Counted from the stretch's first letter, positions 21,572 through 32,127 are shown. The stretch is 64,000 nucleotides of DNA from Septoria linicola (GCA_024114885.1 CP099426.1:1240001-1304000); one strand, 5' to 3'. The notes: generated from the letters alone by a model not told the origin. A program made the numbers and translations.

Positions 21572-22698
21572 TTAATGTACAAGACCGCCATAATACACTC
21601 CCCGCACATCGACCATCTTCTTTCCTCGTGCCTTGGCGACGTCTTCTGGTAATCGCTGGTTGGTGAGGGCTTCGAAAGCGGCTTTCACGACGTTCATCTT
21701 GTTGCGTGACCGTGGTGTTCGTGCGGCAAGATCTGAGATCCCAGCGGCTCGGGCGAGCTCGAAGATGAGGTGTTGGCAGCGATTTCCGAAGCCTAGCAAA
21801 TCTGTTAGTATATTGATTGGGCAACACAATCTTTGGTGCTAGACTTACCTGGCGGTCTTGCACTCAACTTGACAATGCTCGCGCCGACTTTGCCTTCTAC
21901 TTCGCCAAAAATGGTCCTCTCCTCGTATCGTGGTATAGGCTTCATGTTCCTGATCGCGTTCATCATAGCCTGTCTCCGTCCATCTTCATCTTCTGCAGCT
22001 TTGCCCTCTCCGATTCCCAGCATGCCATTCTGGTTGCCCGCAATCGTCAAGAAATACAGACTCTGAATCTTGCCCATGCGCGTTTGGTTGACCACGCGAT
22101 GGGTGACAAGGTTCTTGACCCTGACCTTCCTAATTTCATCCTTGCTCAACCCAGTCTGCTGTGACAGTCGTAGCATGTGCGGGTCCTGTTCCTCTTGGTC
22201 TTCTTTCCGCCCTTTGTCCCTCTTTGGCTTGGAACTGCTCAGCGCTGCGCCTAAAGTGCTTTGGTCCCCTTCCTGTAGTTGCGTCGAATTCATCTCCTTG
22301 AGCTGATCTGCTGTCGCATCTACCACCGGCCGCACTGTCGCAAAGTCGTCAATGTAGTCTAGTCGCATGGGATCGGTGCGGAATCGTCCCCGGGTAACCA
22401 TGTCTTCAGAAGGAATGGCCTGTTCTCCTGCTTCAATGGCTTCCATCTGCTCAGGCGTATACTTCAAAGCAAGCAGCTTCTTCTCGCGCGCGGTGTACGG
22501 TCGCAGACGATCGCGAAGGCCATCAGCTTCAGGATGTTCTCGTTGAGGTTGTGTAGGTGATCGGCGGACATTGTTGCGGAATCGTCGTTGCGCTGCCGGA
22601 GTGGTGCTGAAGGCGCGGCGCGAAGTCGTGTTGGTGGCATCGAGAGAGACCTTTTTCAGCCTGCACGAGAGGCATTGGTATGCTTTGGACGTCGACAT
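21572..22698 (-). CDS. MRPS5: Mitochondrial ribosomal protein uS5m (S5 family)
   Basis: Two exons, 22698-21849 and 21792-21572, joined across a 56 nt intron (GTAAGT...CTAG); 356 aa. The N-terminus (AFSTTPAAQRRFRNNVRR) is a typical mitochondrial presequence with a cleavage-like region. The S5 N-terminal RNA-binding domain is clear: VKNLVTHRVVNQTRMGKIQSLYFL, then GNQNGMLGIGEGKA. The S5 C-terminal domain crosses the intron: VGASIVKLSARPPG-FGNRCQHLIFELARAAGI. The C-terminus GKKMVDVRGVYYGG is as in fungal homologues. It is a core protein of the mitoribosome small subunit, at the mRNA entry and accuracy site. It sits head to head, only 151 bp away, with ATP25, whose N-terminal domain is also a mitoribosome factor, suggesting coordinate control. 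Confidence 0.93.
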
Positions 22699-22849
22699 GG
22701 TGGATGGTGGATGGTGGTGGTGGCAGTATAGAAGGTCAAGTCGCGTCGCATGTCAGGACAATGTTCGGAGTTGAAGTCTTGGCTTCCCCGAACATCATTG
22801 ACGACTTGGAGGGAGTCCTGATGTTGTTCCCGAGCACACAATATCAGAA

Positions 22850-24088
22850 ATGGCATTGACGACGAGTGCAGCAAGGCAAGCGGCGTGTAGTAGTTGCAGG
22901 CAATCAGTCTTGCGATCATTCATTGCCAGCATAGGAGGAAGCAGCACGCCACTGCCTCAAAGACGGACATTTGCCGCTTCGACGAGAAGATGGAATCGCA
23001 CTCAGGGAGCAGAGCATGCTTTGAATGATATCCATAGTTCCCACTCTCCAAGCAATGAGGGTATGACAGTCGACAGGAGATATGCCCAAACCAAGACAAG
23101 GGCGAAAGATGCAAACGACATCGTGGTGACGGGCGAGCAGCTACAGGAGATGCAGGAATTGGATGAAGCTATTGCTGAAGAGGCTGCTCAAGCGAAAGCT
23201 ACACGGAGAGCTGAGCATATGGCTAGAAGAGCCGATCAAGAAGTCGTCGAAGAGACTACCCAAGCCTCTGCGCCTTCAGAAGGCGAGCATGTCCCATGGT
23301 ATCTCCAAGTCCAATCACCCTTCCAGCCTACCGAGTCCACTCTCAGCGCTCGCCAGAAGATACCAGACCTTCCAGAGCACTCTCCAACTTTACTGGAACC
23401 ACTCCTCAAACGAGTCTCAATCGACCTGGGCATGGACGACCTCACCCTACTCGATCTCCGCGAGCTCGATCCTCCCCCAGCTTTGGGAGCCAACCTCTTC
23501 ATGCTGATCGGTACAGCACGTTCAGAAAAGCATCTTCACGTCTCAGCAGACAAGCTGTGTCGTTGGCTGCGATCCGAGCATCAGCTTACGCCAGTGGCGG
23601 ACGGCCTGCTGGGTCGACAAGAGCTGAAAGTCAAGCTCAGGAGACGGGCGAAGAGAGCGAGGCTGATGTCTGCCGTGGGAGCGAAGAGCTCAAACGACAC
23701 TGAACTGGAAGATGGCATTCGTACTGGCTGGGTGTGTGTGAATATTGGCATGATTGAGGGCGGCGAATTGCCATTGACGGAGCAAGAGATCGAGGCTGAG
23801 AAGAAGATTGTTGGCTTTGGCACAAGGACCAGAGGGTGCCATGTCGTTGTGCAGCTGATGACTGAGGAGAAGCGAGGCGATATCGATCTGGAGAAGTTGT
23901 GGACTGGAATGTTGAATAGGAGTCGGAAGGCCAAGGCGGAGCTGTTGGCTCAAGAAGGAGAGGCTGCAACTGTGGAGAAGAGTGAAATTGCAGATTCGGT
24001 CCAGGAGAAGGACAGATCGACTGCGGAGTCTGTGCCATTCCCAGATGCATTCGAGGAGCCAATTCCGCAGCCTGATCTGCGAGCATGA
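22850..24088 (+). CDS. ATP25: Atp25-like mitochondrial protein, RsfS-domain part only
   Basis: Intronless, 412 aa. A mitochondrial presequence-like N-terminus is followed by a helical linker. The conserved domain starts with VPWYLQVQSP and continues with DLTLLDLRELDPPPALGANLFMLIGTARSEKHLHVSADKLCRWLR, ADGLLGRQELKVKLRRRAKRARLM. This is the RsfS/DUF143 domain of fungal Atp25. In yeast, the N-terminal product associates with the mitoribosome and the C-terminal M-domain stabilises ATP9/OLI1 mRNA. Here the protein stops about 90 residues after the RsfS region with a low-complexity tail, so the M-domain is missing or encoded elsewhere. I see no second exon. Confidence 0.85.
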   Translation: MALTTSAARQAACSSCRQSVLRSFIASIGGSSTPLPQRRTFAASTRRWNRTQGAEHALNDIHSSHSPSNEGMTVDRRYAQTKTRAKDANDIVVTGEQLQEMQELDEAIAEEAAQAKATRRAEHMARRADQEVVEETTQASAPSEGEHVPWYLQVQSPFQPTESTLSARQKIPDLPEHSPTLLEPLLKRVSIDLGMDDLTLLDLRELDPPPALGANLFMLIGTARSEKHLHVSADKLCRWLRSEHQLTPVADGLLGRQELKVKLRRRAKRARLMSAVGAKSSNDTELEDGIRTGWVCVNIGMIEGGELPLTEQEIEAEKKIVGFGTRTRGCHVVVQLMTEEKRGDIDLEKLWTGMLNRSRKAKAELLAQEGEAATVEKSEIADSVQEKDRSTAESVPFPDAFEEPIPQPDLRA

Positions 24089-24157
24089 TGTGCGGAATCT
24101 GCTCTGATCTGCTGAGCTGTACCAGCTCAGACTCGAGGAATCAATGAGACAGCGCGC

Positions 24158-24709
24158 CTACGACCAATCCAGCTTCACTTCCTTTCCGTCGGTGAACGCC
24201 TTGAATTCGGCTAAAGTCGTCCAGGCCCATGTCTGCCTCTGCTGGCGGTCCGGGTGTCGAAATCTGAGCCTGAAGACGTCTAGCCCTGCCCTCAACTCGT
24301 CTTCCTCGAGCACGGTCTTCAGACGTCCAAACGCGCTCAGTGAACATTCACTTTCCCCGCATTTGCACATTCCGGGCTTGAGAACGCGCACATGGCTCAA
24401 GTGCGGTAGGTGTGAAGCGTCAAGACTTGCCAGCCAGCGCAACCAGGAACTGAAATCTTCGAAGAGGGAAAGAGTACTGCAGTCGAATTTCTGAGAGGAG
24501 TAGTAGGCCGCCGCCACTTTAGCACGCGTGGCTTTGTTGATCTGCAACGCAGCTGGTAGTGTGTAGTCGCGCGTGACGTGGACAATTGTGTCGGAGCTGA
24601 ACGACATGAAGGCGGCCTCGAGTATCAGGTCTTGGAGTTCTTGTGGAAGTGACTGGATCCGGTCTTCCAAAGACCTCGCGGCTTCTGCGGCGTCTGCTGC
24701 TGCCGCCAT
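24158..24709 (-). CDS. Small F-box-like hypothetical protein, copy 1
   Basis: Intronless, 183 aa. Residues 14-60 (RIQSLPQELQDLILEAAF...) have the LPxELxDLILE start of F-box-like motifs. The next helix, YTLPAALQINKATRAKVAAAYYS, closely resembles the protein at 45252-45956. The pattern LPQELQD-ILE, then a hydrophobic strand, then LP..L.(I/V)N(K/R)A(T/S)R.KVA..YYS is shared by both. The remainder is a short alpha/beta segment with a CKCGESEC pair. Such proteins are numerous in Dothideomycetes and have no known biochemistry. A role as a substrate adaptor would be speculation, because no substrate-binding repeats are present. It converges on ATP25 with 69 bp between ends. Confidence 0.7.
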   Translation of the reverse strand: MAAAADAAEAARSLEDRIQSLPQELQDLILEAAFMSFSSDTIVHVTRDYTLPAALQINKATRAKVAAAYYSSQKFDCSTLSLFEDFSSWLRWLASLDASHLPHLSHVRVLKPGMCKCGESECSLSAFGRLKTVLEEDELRAGLDVFRLRFRHPDRQQRQTWAWTTLAEFKAFTDGKEVKLDWS

Positions 24710-25115
24710 GATGTTTCTCCCTGTGGTGGTGATTTGCAGTTTGTCAGCTCAGAGGACAAGTCAAGCAACCACGACGTCAAAGGTTCTCCATGAAATGTAC
24801 GCAGCTAGGACAAACTAAGTGAAGCTGGCTGGACCACTCGTAAGCTCGCTCACTTTCTGTCTAACGCGATGGAAAATCACCCAATCACAGTCTTCATCTG
24901 GCCCTCATTCGGCAAATTTGGCTTTGCAACTTCACTATCCATCAATGCGCCCTTCACCTGTACAAACTCAACGCGAATGGTCTCTGTCAAGCATAGGGCT
25001 TCTTCAGTCATCGTGATGTGCGCGAGGCCTCGTGTCAGATCCAGGGCGATGATAGAAACAGGCCGGGAGACCGCCTGAGTCCATGCGTCCACGCGCCTAT
25101 GCGACTTAGGTGCTC
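24710..25115. other. Intergenic, F-box-like gene to unknown protein
   Basis: 406 bp. An 80-codon minus-strand frame (24877-25119) overlaps the end of the next gene and looks random. Nothing else seen. Confidence 0.4.
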
Positions 25116-25955
25116 TCACCCCAGCCTCATTTTCCCGCCCTGCATCTCAACCCATTCCGATGTTTGAGCCTTGTCCACCATTTTTCGGCGCGTAAAGGCC
25201 GCACGAAGCAGGACGCGCTGCCGCACGAAGCAAGACGCGCTGTGTCGTCCATCTGACTCACACTGTTCGGCATCACCAACCAGCCCTCGCAACGCAGATT
25301 CCATCAGCGTATCCCGCTTCACGATTTTCTCCATAGAATCTCTCATGACGTATCCACGAGGTAAACATGTCCTTGGCGCGCAGATCACGCCAGCAATGTT
25401 GGCCGCCTTGCGCTCAAAGCTACATATTGTGGCTAGTCGGACCAAGGTGTAGCCGTAGTCCCAACATAACTTCTCAGAGATGCCATCGATACCAAGCTCC
25501 GAAGCTACGCCCGCCAGACACCCTCCATACTCTGCGCGATCCTCTCTGGTGTATTTGAGATAGCGTTTGAGGATGGTCTCAACTGCCTCTGGGAAGATGT
25601 CGAGCTCGACCGCTGGCTTATAGATATGTATAGCAAGATCATCATCAGGTTCCTGAATCTTGACATTTGAAACCGAGCACAATTTGCCGGATGCGACAAC
25701 AGATCTGTACTGCAGTTGCAGTGCACATCGTATTCACAGGTCGTGGCTTCTGGCTGAGATTGGTCTTCCTCGGCAAGATTTGTTGTAGTCAATCGAAAGC
25801 ACAGTAAGGAGGAGTCGAGCCAGTTTTCGAGCTTTGCTGCTGAGAGTGGAATAGTCGAGCTTCTTGCGACCGAATGCAAGTCCGCTGATGCGGCAGAGCC
25901 GATCGTCAATATCGTCGTTACGCGTCGACTCTGCGGCACCAGGTGCAGCTAACAT
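25116..25955 (-). CDS. Unknown protein, weak BTB-like character
   Basis: I do not recognise this with confidence. A minus-strand frame from about 25709 to 25116 reads RSVVASGKL..., then IFPEAVETILKRYLKYT, which recalls the VHRSVVAS and DDPEAVE...LEYLY blocks of fungal BTB proteins. It continues as ELGIDGISEKLCWDYGYTLVRLATICSFERKA. An upstream exon beginning at the ATG at 25955 (MLAAPGAAESTRNDDIDDRL) is plausible, but the junction near 25710-25790 is unclear. A 22 bp tandem duplication at 25201-25242 changes the frame of its C-terminal region, so the last 40 or so residues are unlikely to be conserved. It may be a decaying gene. Confidence 0.35.
25201..25242. repeat. 22 bp imperfect tandem duplication
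   Basis: The units starting GCACGAAGCAGGACGCGCTG (25201) and GCACGAAGCAAGACGCGCTG (25223) repeat at a 22 bp spacing. They differ at one base over the 20 bp compared. The unit length is not a multiple of three, and the repeat lies in the C-terminal part of the unknown gene. Confidence 0.8.
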
Positions 25956-26589
25956 CGCCTTCAAATTCTGATGAGCGTTCGTACGAGGGGTTTCAAGGAC
26001 AGTAGTTGTAGTTGTGCCAGAGTCTGGTAGGTATGAGGTGTTGATGATGTGAGAGTGTTATTGAAGTAGGTAAGTGTTGTGGTTCTGGTCATCCGACCAA
26101 TGTGAGAGTTTTTGAGCTACCAGTAAATCGAACCACTTCGCATATTGGAAGTCAGCGGGTCGGTCTCGACTGTTAGTCCGAAAGCACTATAATCTTGTCC
26201 GACGAGGTGCACAGTAAACAAACCTCATCTACTTACATCGAGTGGGCCTTAGGACAACGAGCGACTCTATCCCCAGGAAGAGACTGGACGAGTGTTAGGT
26301 AGCTGAACTAGGAGACGTTACAGCTATAGCTGCTACAGCTACTATAAGTAAATAATTCAGGAGTGGAACGTACGAAGGAAGTAAGCTGCGTCACCAACAT
26401 TCCGGTTCGACTCAGCAGGCCGTGCTATCTGTCCACGACGTTAATATCCCAATGCTCGCTAGCTCGCCAGCGGACGATGCTTTCGGAAGTCGCTTTTCGA
26501 ACGTCGTTCAGGTAACTATCGGTCGACATCCACCGGAACGATCGGAGACAGGCCAGACTCTCATGACATGCGAAGCGATTTTACCAACT
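25956..26589. other. Intergenic, unknown gene to esterase tail
   Basis: 634 bp. No gene seen. A short stretch near 26320-26345 repeats AGCTATAGCTGCTACAGCTAC-like triplets, too short to interpret. Confidence 0.45.
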
Positions 26590-28870
26590 TCAAGTCTCAA
26601 CAATACTACTCCACCTCGTCTCGTCTGCATAGTTGCGCTTCCGACCAGTTACCTTGAGCTGCAGCTTGCAAGAATCGCTGTGCTTGTGCACCAGTGTGTC
26701 CTGTTGCTTGACGCGGAACGCTTCACCTTCATCCTTGCCGTCGACCACCCACTGCGCTCGCAGCATAACACCAGGATCCCATCGTCCCACGCTGGCTTCC
26801 ATCGTCGATCTTCCTTGGCCACGACTCTTAAGGTTGAGCTTAGGATCTGCTTGTCTTGCAAGCGCGGCATCATGTCCACCACGAGCAATCACCTCCTCCC
26901 ACTGATTGCCCCTCGCTGCTGTGCTCACCGCAGCAGTTGACAGTGGCGTCTTACCGTCCGGTGCATGATCCTTGATAAAGCTGTCCAAGAACTCGAGGTA
27001 GTTCCAAATCTCCCTGCGCTGATACAGACCACCATGAGTCTGATTTGCAAGAACCGTGACATTCGCCCAGCCAGCGCCACCTTTGGCATCAGTCCGCTTT
27101 TGGAATTCTTCCACGCCTTCGTTGAGGTAGTAATTGTCCCAGCTGCCGACGTAGATGTATACACGGCCTTTCAGCACTGAGCCGAGGTTTTTGGTGTTGT
27201 TCCAGTTACTGGTGATATAGTTGGAAAGATCCATGGGTTTCCAGTATTCGACTGCCTGGGACAATGTTAGTGCTGGGGCATGCTGGTTCGAAGAGATGCT
27301 TACTTGTGGATAGATCTCGCCTGTCACTTTATCCCAGGGCTCGAGAGGATAGCCGTTGAGGCCTTGCACGCCAAAGACAGCGTTCCAGATGTCCCATTGT
27401 CCGGAGGAGCGAGAGGACGTTCCATATGTCAATTCCCAGTGATTCTCCTGTGCGACTGTTGTGACTTCGGTAAGAGTACCATTGATCACCTCACGGATCG
27501 AGTATACGGCGCTACGGTTGGCCGTCGTGTAAGCGTTCTCGTTATCATAAAGCGGAATGTCTTGATGGCGATGGAAGTCCAGAGAGTCTGGGTACGAGGA
27601 GAAGCAGGCGCCGAACAAGTCAGGCCTGAAGATCAAATTCGCTGCTGATTCCCACCCACCAGTCGATCCACCCTCCTGGATTCTTGCATATGGCTCCGCG
27701 ATGGTATTGAACATGGCATCGAGGTGTGGAATCAACTCATCATTGATCGCATCGCCATAAGGACCAAGATTCGCGGTATTGACTGCGTACGAATCGTCGT
27801 AGAAGGGAGTCTCGTGACGGAGTGTGACGTCTCACGATCCGCCGTACCATTGACGCCAGGAATGATGCCGTTGTCCCAGTCTGTGGTCCAGTTGCCACCG
27901 CCGAAGCCTGCGAACGCGATGTCTCCGCCAGCCCAATGGTCTTGTGAGTAGATGACCGGGTATCTCGTGCCCGCGTCGCTTGCATTGTAGCCGAATGGAA
28001 GCTTGACGTTCGCGCCCACGTACCTGCGAGCAGTCAGCAGACGTCAGTCATTGCAATGTGGGCTTGATCGAAACCCACATGTCTCTGTTCCAGAACTTGC
28101 TCAATACCTCACTGCGGATCTTGACATATTTCACTGTCTCGGTGTCCTCGTAATTGCCTTGCGAGCAGCCGCCAATCTCTGTGCCATTGAAGTCGATCTG
28201 GGGCACCACTGAGGCAAAGCTCAATTCGACAGTCTGTTGGCTAGCAGAAACAGTGAAGTTGGTTGCTGTTGTAGCGAGACTCCCCGGACCGTTCACGTTG
28301 AGTGCACCATCTCCACACGGGAAGCGGATACTGATTGTTGAGCCATCGCTGCGACTCACTGTCTCATATTGGTTGAGAAAGGCTTGCAAGGTGTATTCAC
28401 CAGTAGGAATTTGATTGAGGCTGACATTTGGCCACCCATAAACGCCATAACTGGTGTGGTCTTCGCTCCCGCCAGACAGTGTAATCGTGTCATTGCTGGC
28501 AAAGTTGAAGACGTTCTTGCCGAAGAAGTAATTTGGCGTTGACGTGACCTAGATTATCACCGAGGAGAATTAGCGATGTTTGCATCATCTGTCCATTCTC
28601 CTAGTCTGTTTGGTCTGTCCGTTAAGTGCCGCCAAGGATGGCAAACAGCAAAGACATCTGCTCGATAACAGTGTGTCAACTAACATCTGTATCATCTAAA
28701 GGATCTATACCTGCTGGGGCGATCAACAGTAAGACTCGACCGCTGGTACTGCTGTTCAGAAGGCCATCTGCTGCTGTTATTCGTACGTTTAGATCATGAT
28801 GACTGTAATTTCCGGCGTATACAAGATTGGCTCCAACACAGGCCGCGGCGATGGGAAGAAGTTTGATCAT
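26590..28870 (-). CDS. Secreted esterase-like alpha/beta hydrolase, apparent frameshift
   Basis: Minus-strand gene. Exon 1 (28870-28685) encodes a signal peptide, MIKLLPIAAACVGANLVYAG. Exon 2 is 28548-28079, then 28023 to about 27830, about 27830-27304, and 27255-26590. The protein resembles large putative esterases of the esterase-D type. An N-terminal beta-rich domain leads to NVKLPFGYN...YPVIYSQDHW. The nucleophile elbow is IQEGGSTGGWESAANLIF with PDSLDFHRHQDIPLY after it, and a likely catalytic His lies in NQTHGGLYQRREIW. Near 27830 the frame breaks. The text up to GVNGTADR is in one frame, and VTLRHETPFYDDSYAV with NTANLGPYGDAINDELIPHLD is in another. Splicing GTGAGA (27835) to GCAG (27783) as a 53 nt intron keeps the frame (662 aa) but removes the conserved YDDSYAV block. 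The gene is either damaged or rescued by that splice. The substrate is unknown. Confidence 0.72.
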
Positions 28871-29527
28871 CCTGCAGAGGTACAGCACTTCTGTGGGAGA
28901 AAAGATGACAGAGGTTCAAGAATTGCCAATGGACGGCAAGCTTGTCGTGTCATTAGAAGCTAGGTGGGACTGCATATCTTGCACTAGCTAGCGGGTGCCA
29001 CTTCGTATTCCAGCTAGTCGTAGCTGCCATTGCGAAGGAATTGTTTGCAGCGGACCTGGATCGAGGGTTCCAGCCACGGCACGATACTGTATTGTCCAGT
29101 AGAGATCGGCTCGAGCGGATTGCAGCTTCGTTGCGCGCATCACCGCAGAATCTTCTTTTACAATCAAGATTTGTCCTTGTGGATCATGATAGCGATAGTG
29201 CGCGTGTAATAGGCGAAGCTTTAGGCGAGGTGTTGCGAGAGACAGGAGCAGCTCGAGAAAGGAAGGTGGCCGGGAGTGGAGAAACATTTCTTCCTTTGTA
29301 GATACTGAGGCCGGACTTGGACAAAACAACAGCGGGACCGAAGCTCACCAGGACAGTTGCGCTTGACGCGGTCCATCTATTGTACGGTCTGCTTGAGGGC
29401 AATTCCTTGCAGTGGATGGTGTTTGTAGCCTCATTATCACAGGAGCTTTTGCTTCCTGTCCAGGATTGACATGCACCGCCATGAATGCGGAGGCTCATCT
29501 CGATGTCATGACCCAGAGAACAGCCGT
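28871..29527. other. Intergenic, esterase to RBR cluster
   Basis: 657 bp. Two overlapping open frames of about 86 and 113 codons, on opposite strands, show no domain character. Taken as non-coding. Confidence 0.45.
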
Positions 29528-30727
29528 TCATGCTGATCGTGGCGGCGGTCTCCAGTGAGCGCAGCCCTTCCGATGCTTGTGATTCCCATCTGCACGGATC
29601 TCCTGATAGTCGGCCGGGCAGAGCCAACAAAATTCGTGCCTGCACATTTTGCAAGTCATATGATCACAGCCACTATGGGATAGATGTCAGCTATGTGTCA
29701 CGCACCAGAGTGACGCTCGTAGTCTTTCACTCACAGATGCTTCTGAATTCTTCTCGCGTAACCTGGACACAACTTCGACACTTTGGCCAAATGCTCAGCA
29801 GAAGCTTCTTCTTCCAGAGGCTGGGCAACTTGGCGTGCTTGGAACGCTTCACAAGTTTCTTGACCATGCCACGCCACGTTGCAGTGTACGCATTGCTTGT
29901 TGTTGCATGCTGCACAGCAGAAGATGACCCCTTCCTCGTGAATCTGCCCGGAAGAGCAGAATGGTACGAGGTAGTATCGGAAGTCTGCGAGAGACGAGAG
30001 GGTAAGTGCTGTTTCTGCTTCGAGATAGCTGTATTTAGAGATCAGCTCGGGTTTTCCATGGTCCAAGTAAAGTGTTTGTGTTACGGTGAAGCTCACCGTT
30101 GGTACACTTCGGCATCTGCAAGCTCCCTAATCTCATGCTGTTGCAATACAATTTGGCATTCCGCACACGAAATTTGGTCTACAGTGGTGGTCATGATCTG
30201 AATAGCCAGCCACTGTTCCCAACAGAGTACGCACGTCTCCGGTTCGTGGTCGCAGCGGTCGAAGCCCAGTCCAGGAAAGAAACCGGGTCTGAGGTGCAGC
30301 CCACAGGTCCTGCACCCAATGCGCTCGACTCCGACGACGCAAGTATCGACAGGTAGCGGTCCTGGCTCAGGCGTACATGGTCTTGAAGCGCAGGAGATCT
30401 GATCGTGGTGCGAATGTGCAGATGAAACACCTGTCTCCTTGCTTTCGATGACCACACCTCCACAGGCAACATAAAAGCAGAGATGCCACAGTCGACGTCT
30501 TGTATCATCGGACTGACCTCAAGGAAGACCAGACGGAACCTTCGGACAGTCTCGTTCCATGACAATCGGCCAATGGACATGCGAAGTCCTGGCCCGCCAT
30601 GCTTGTTCCTGAGACGTTCGGTTATGGCTTCTCCCCGAGATCGTGCTCGAGGCGTGACCAGGCTTCCGATGATCTTGAGGGGCGAGCTGATCGCCGGCAT
30701 GGCGTAGGATGGCACCGAGCTCGCCAT
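29528..30727 (-). CDS. RBR (RING-IBR-RING) ubiquitin-ligase-like protein, copy 1
   Basis: Minus strand; proposed exons 30727-30518, 30398-30097, 30028-29735 and 29672-29528 (about 316 aa). A RING1-like part reads GCRTCGLHL...RCDHEPETCVLCWEQWL, then ISCAECQIVL. An IBR domain follows: CSSGQIHEEGVIFCCAACNNKQCVHCNVAWHGQETC. RING2 is GCDHMTCKMCRHEFCWLC, and the tail is DGNHKHRKGCAHW. RBR ligases take ubiquitin from E2 onto a RING2 cysteine before transferring it to the substrate. The RING2 pattern fits, with candidate active Cys in HMTC. The introns in the IBR-RING2 half are well defined (GTGAGC and GTGAGT donors). Exon 1 (MASSVPSYAMP...) is uncertain: it is in phase but has no counterpart in the sister genes, which start directly before RING1. 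Confidence 0.75.
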
Positions 30728-31161
30728 TATTGTTGAGAGACTCTGCAAGGCACAGTCATCAGGTCAGGCGCAGCAAGAGTTTTGTTTATTTGGCGGGTGC
30801 CGCACCCAAAGTTGTGCTGCAAGTTACTATTTGTGGCTCGCGTGTTGTACAGCGGACCGGTCTTCGTCACTTCGAGGAGCATTCACGTTCGCATTCATGT
30901 ACCTGGGCACCTTTTCCCACCTTCCAAGGACCCTCTGCGTTTAGACCACTAACGTTTCCCAATGTGCAGGACAAACCCCATAAGCACGTGCCGGCATCTC
31001 GTCGAGACAAATATTCCGAACAACTCATCCAACCCAGCAGCAATAGTCCTCCCTATCTTCCGTGGCGGTGTGGAGACGGGAGAAGTCCCCAAAGCCTAAG
31101 CAGAGCCTCTTCAATCTACATGCGAAGCACTCTTGCTAGCATAGATGGTAGAGTTGGTCCT
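30728..31161. other. Intergenic between RBR copies 1 and 2
   Basis: 434 bp with no gene seen. An open frame on the plus strand looks random. Confidence 0.45.
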
Positions 31162-32001
31162 TCAGGGTCGCGCCGTTGGCAGCGCTCTGCGTGAGCCGAG
31201 TTTCCCTTTTCTAATGGTGTTATAACCGGCCAAACAAGCCCAACAGAACTCGTGAGAGCAGCAGCTACCTATGAGCAGTTAGCAGAATGCTTAATCTTCT
31301 CAGGCACCGCTCGATGACCTACAACGCATAGGATCGCATCTACTGTAGACAATTAGCACGTCGCATTCGTCAGTCGTATACTTCCTGCTTACTTGGTCTT
31401 CTCAATCTTCCTTCCGCAAGATGGCCCAGAACAGTTCTTTGAGATCCGACACACTTCAGATGCTTTCTCCTCCTCGGCTCGAGTATGTGCGACTTCGCGC
31501 TGCTTCTCGTCTCTTCTCAACTTCGCCTGGAAATCTGCGCAAGTGGTCTCGGAGTGCCAGTCGACATCGCAGTCTACGCAATGTTTGTGTCCACAGGTCG
31601 AGCATGTGAAGATCTCGCCATTATCATGAACCTGACCTGAGTTACACAGTGTCGACTTGCAAAAGTGGAAGTCTGGTGATTCTGAGAGCGTTGCTCTGAG
31701 TGACAGGTCGATCCAGCTGTAATCACTCAGTCGTTGGGGGTGAGGTAAAACTTGAGACCAGGACGTGTTACCGCTGATATAGCTAGTCTGAGGCGCGTAA
31801 CCTGATATCTGCTCCCGCGAGAACGGCCGGACATTGAGCGCAGGCGATTTGGTCAAGGGGCTGCGTTTCTGGCTGTGCCGACAGCCAATCTTCCCAGCAT
31901 CGTGAACATACTGCATTATCATGGGCGCAGGTACTATTCACAGGAGTCGGCTCGTTGCGGTGTGGAGGTGGATGATGATCGCCGGCGACGCAGTGAGGCA
32001 T
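31162..32001 (-). CDS. RBR (RING-IBR-RING) protein, copy 2, with in-frame stop
   Basis: Minus strand; homology-based exons 32001-31772, 31716-31393, 31342-31319 and 31264-31162 (226 codons plus stop, all phases match). RING1: MPHCVAGDHHPP...STCAHDNAVCSRCWEDWL, ACAQCPAVL. IBR: CNSGQVHDNGEIFTCSTCGHKHCVDCDVDWHSETTC. RING2 is split over a 24 nt exon and reads CDPMRC-SCCSHEFCWAC. A TAG at 31785-31783 interrupts exon 1 four codons before its donor. By alignment with copy 1 (DAEVYQR), the reading is SD-stop-LYQR. A weak upstream donor (AG|GTTACG) would skip the stop at the cost of several residues. I therefore treat it as probably non-functional or truncated. In RING2 the usual His of HMTC is Pro, another sign of weak constraint. 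Confidence 0.7.
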
Positions 32002-32111
32002 ATTGAATAGTCGTTGAGTGTAGTTTGTATAATTCCCCGGAGTAAGACAAGAGGACGAACCTCCAAAATGAAGAGAAGACCGGCGCTCTCCCGAGCGATC
32101 GGCTGAAGTGA

Positions 32112-32127
32112 CGCATATATATATGCG
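32112..32127. promoter_or_regulatory. Palindromic TATA-like element upstream of RBR copy 2
   Basis: CGCATATATATATGCG is a perfect 16 bp palindrome. It lies about 110 bp upstream of the copy 2 ATG (32001) and 88 bp from the end of copy 3, so it is in the right place for a TATA box of the minus-strand gene. Being palindromic, it could bind a dimer or cruciform instead. Confidence 0.5.
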
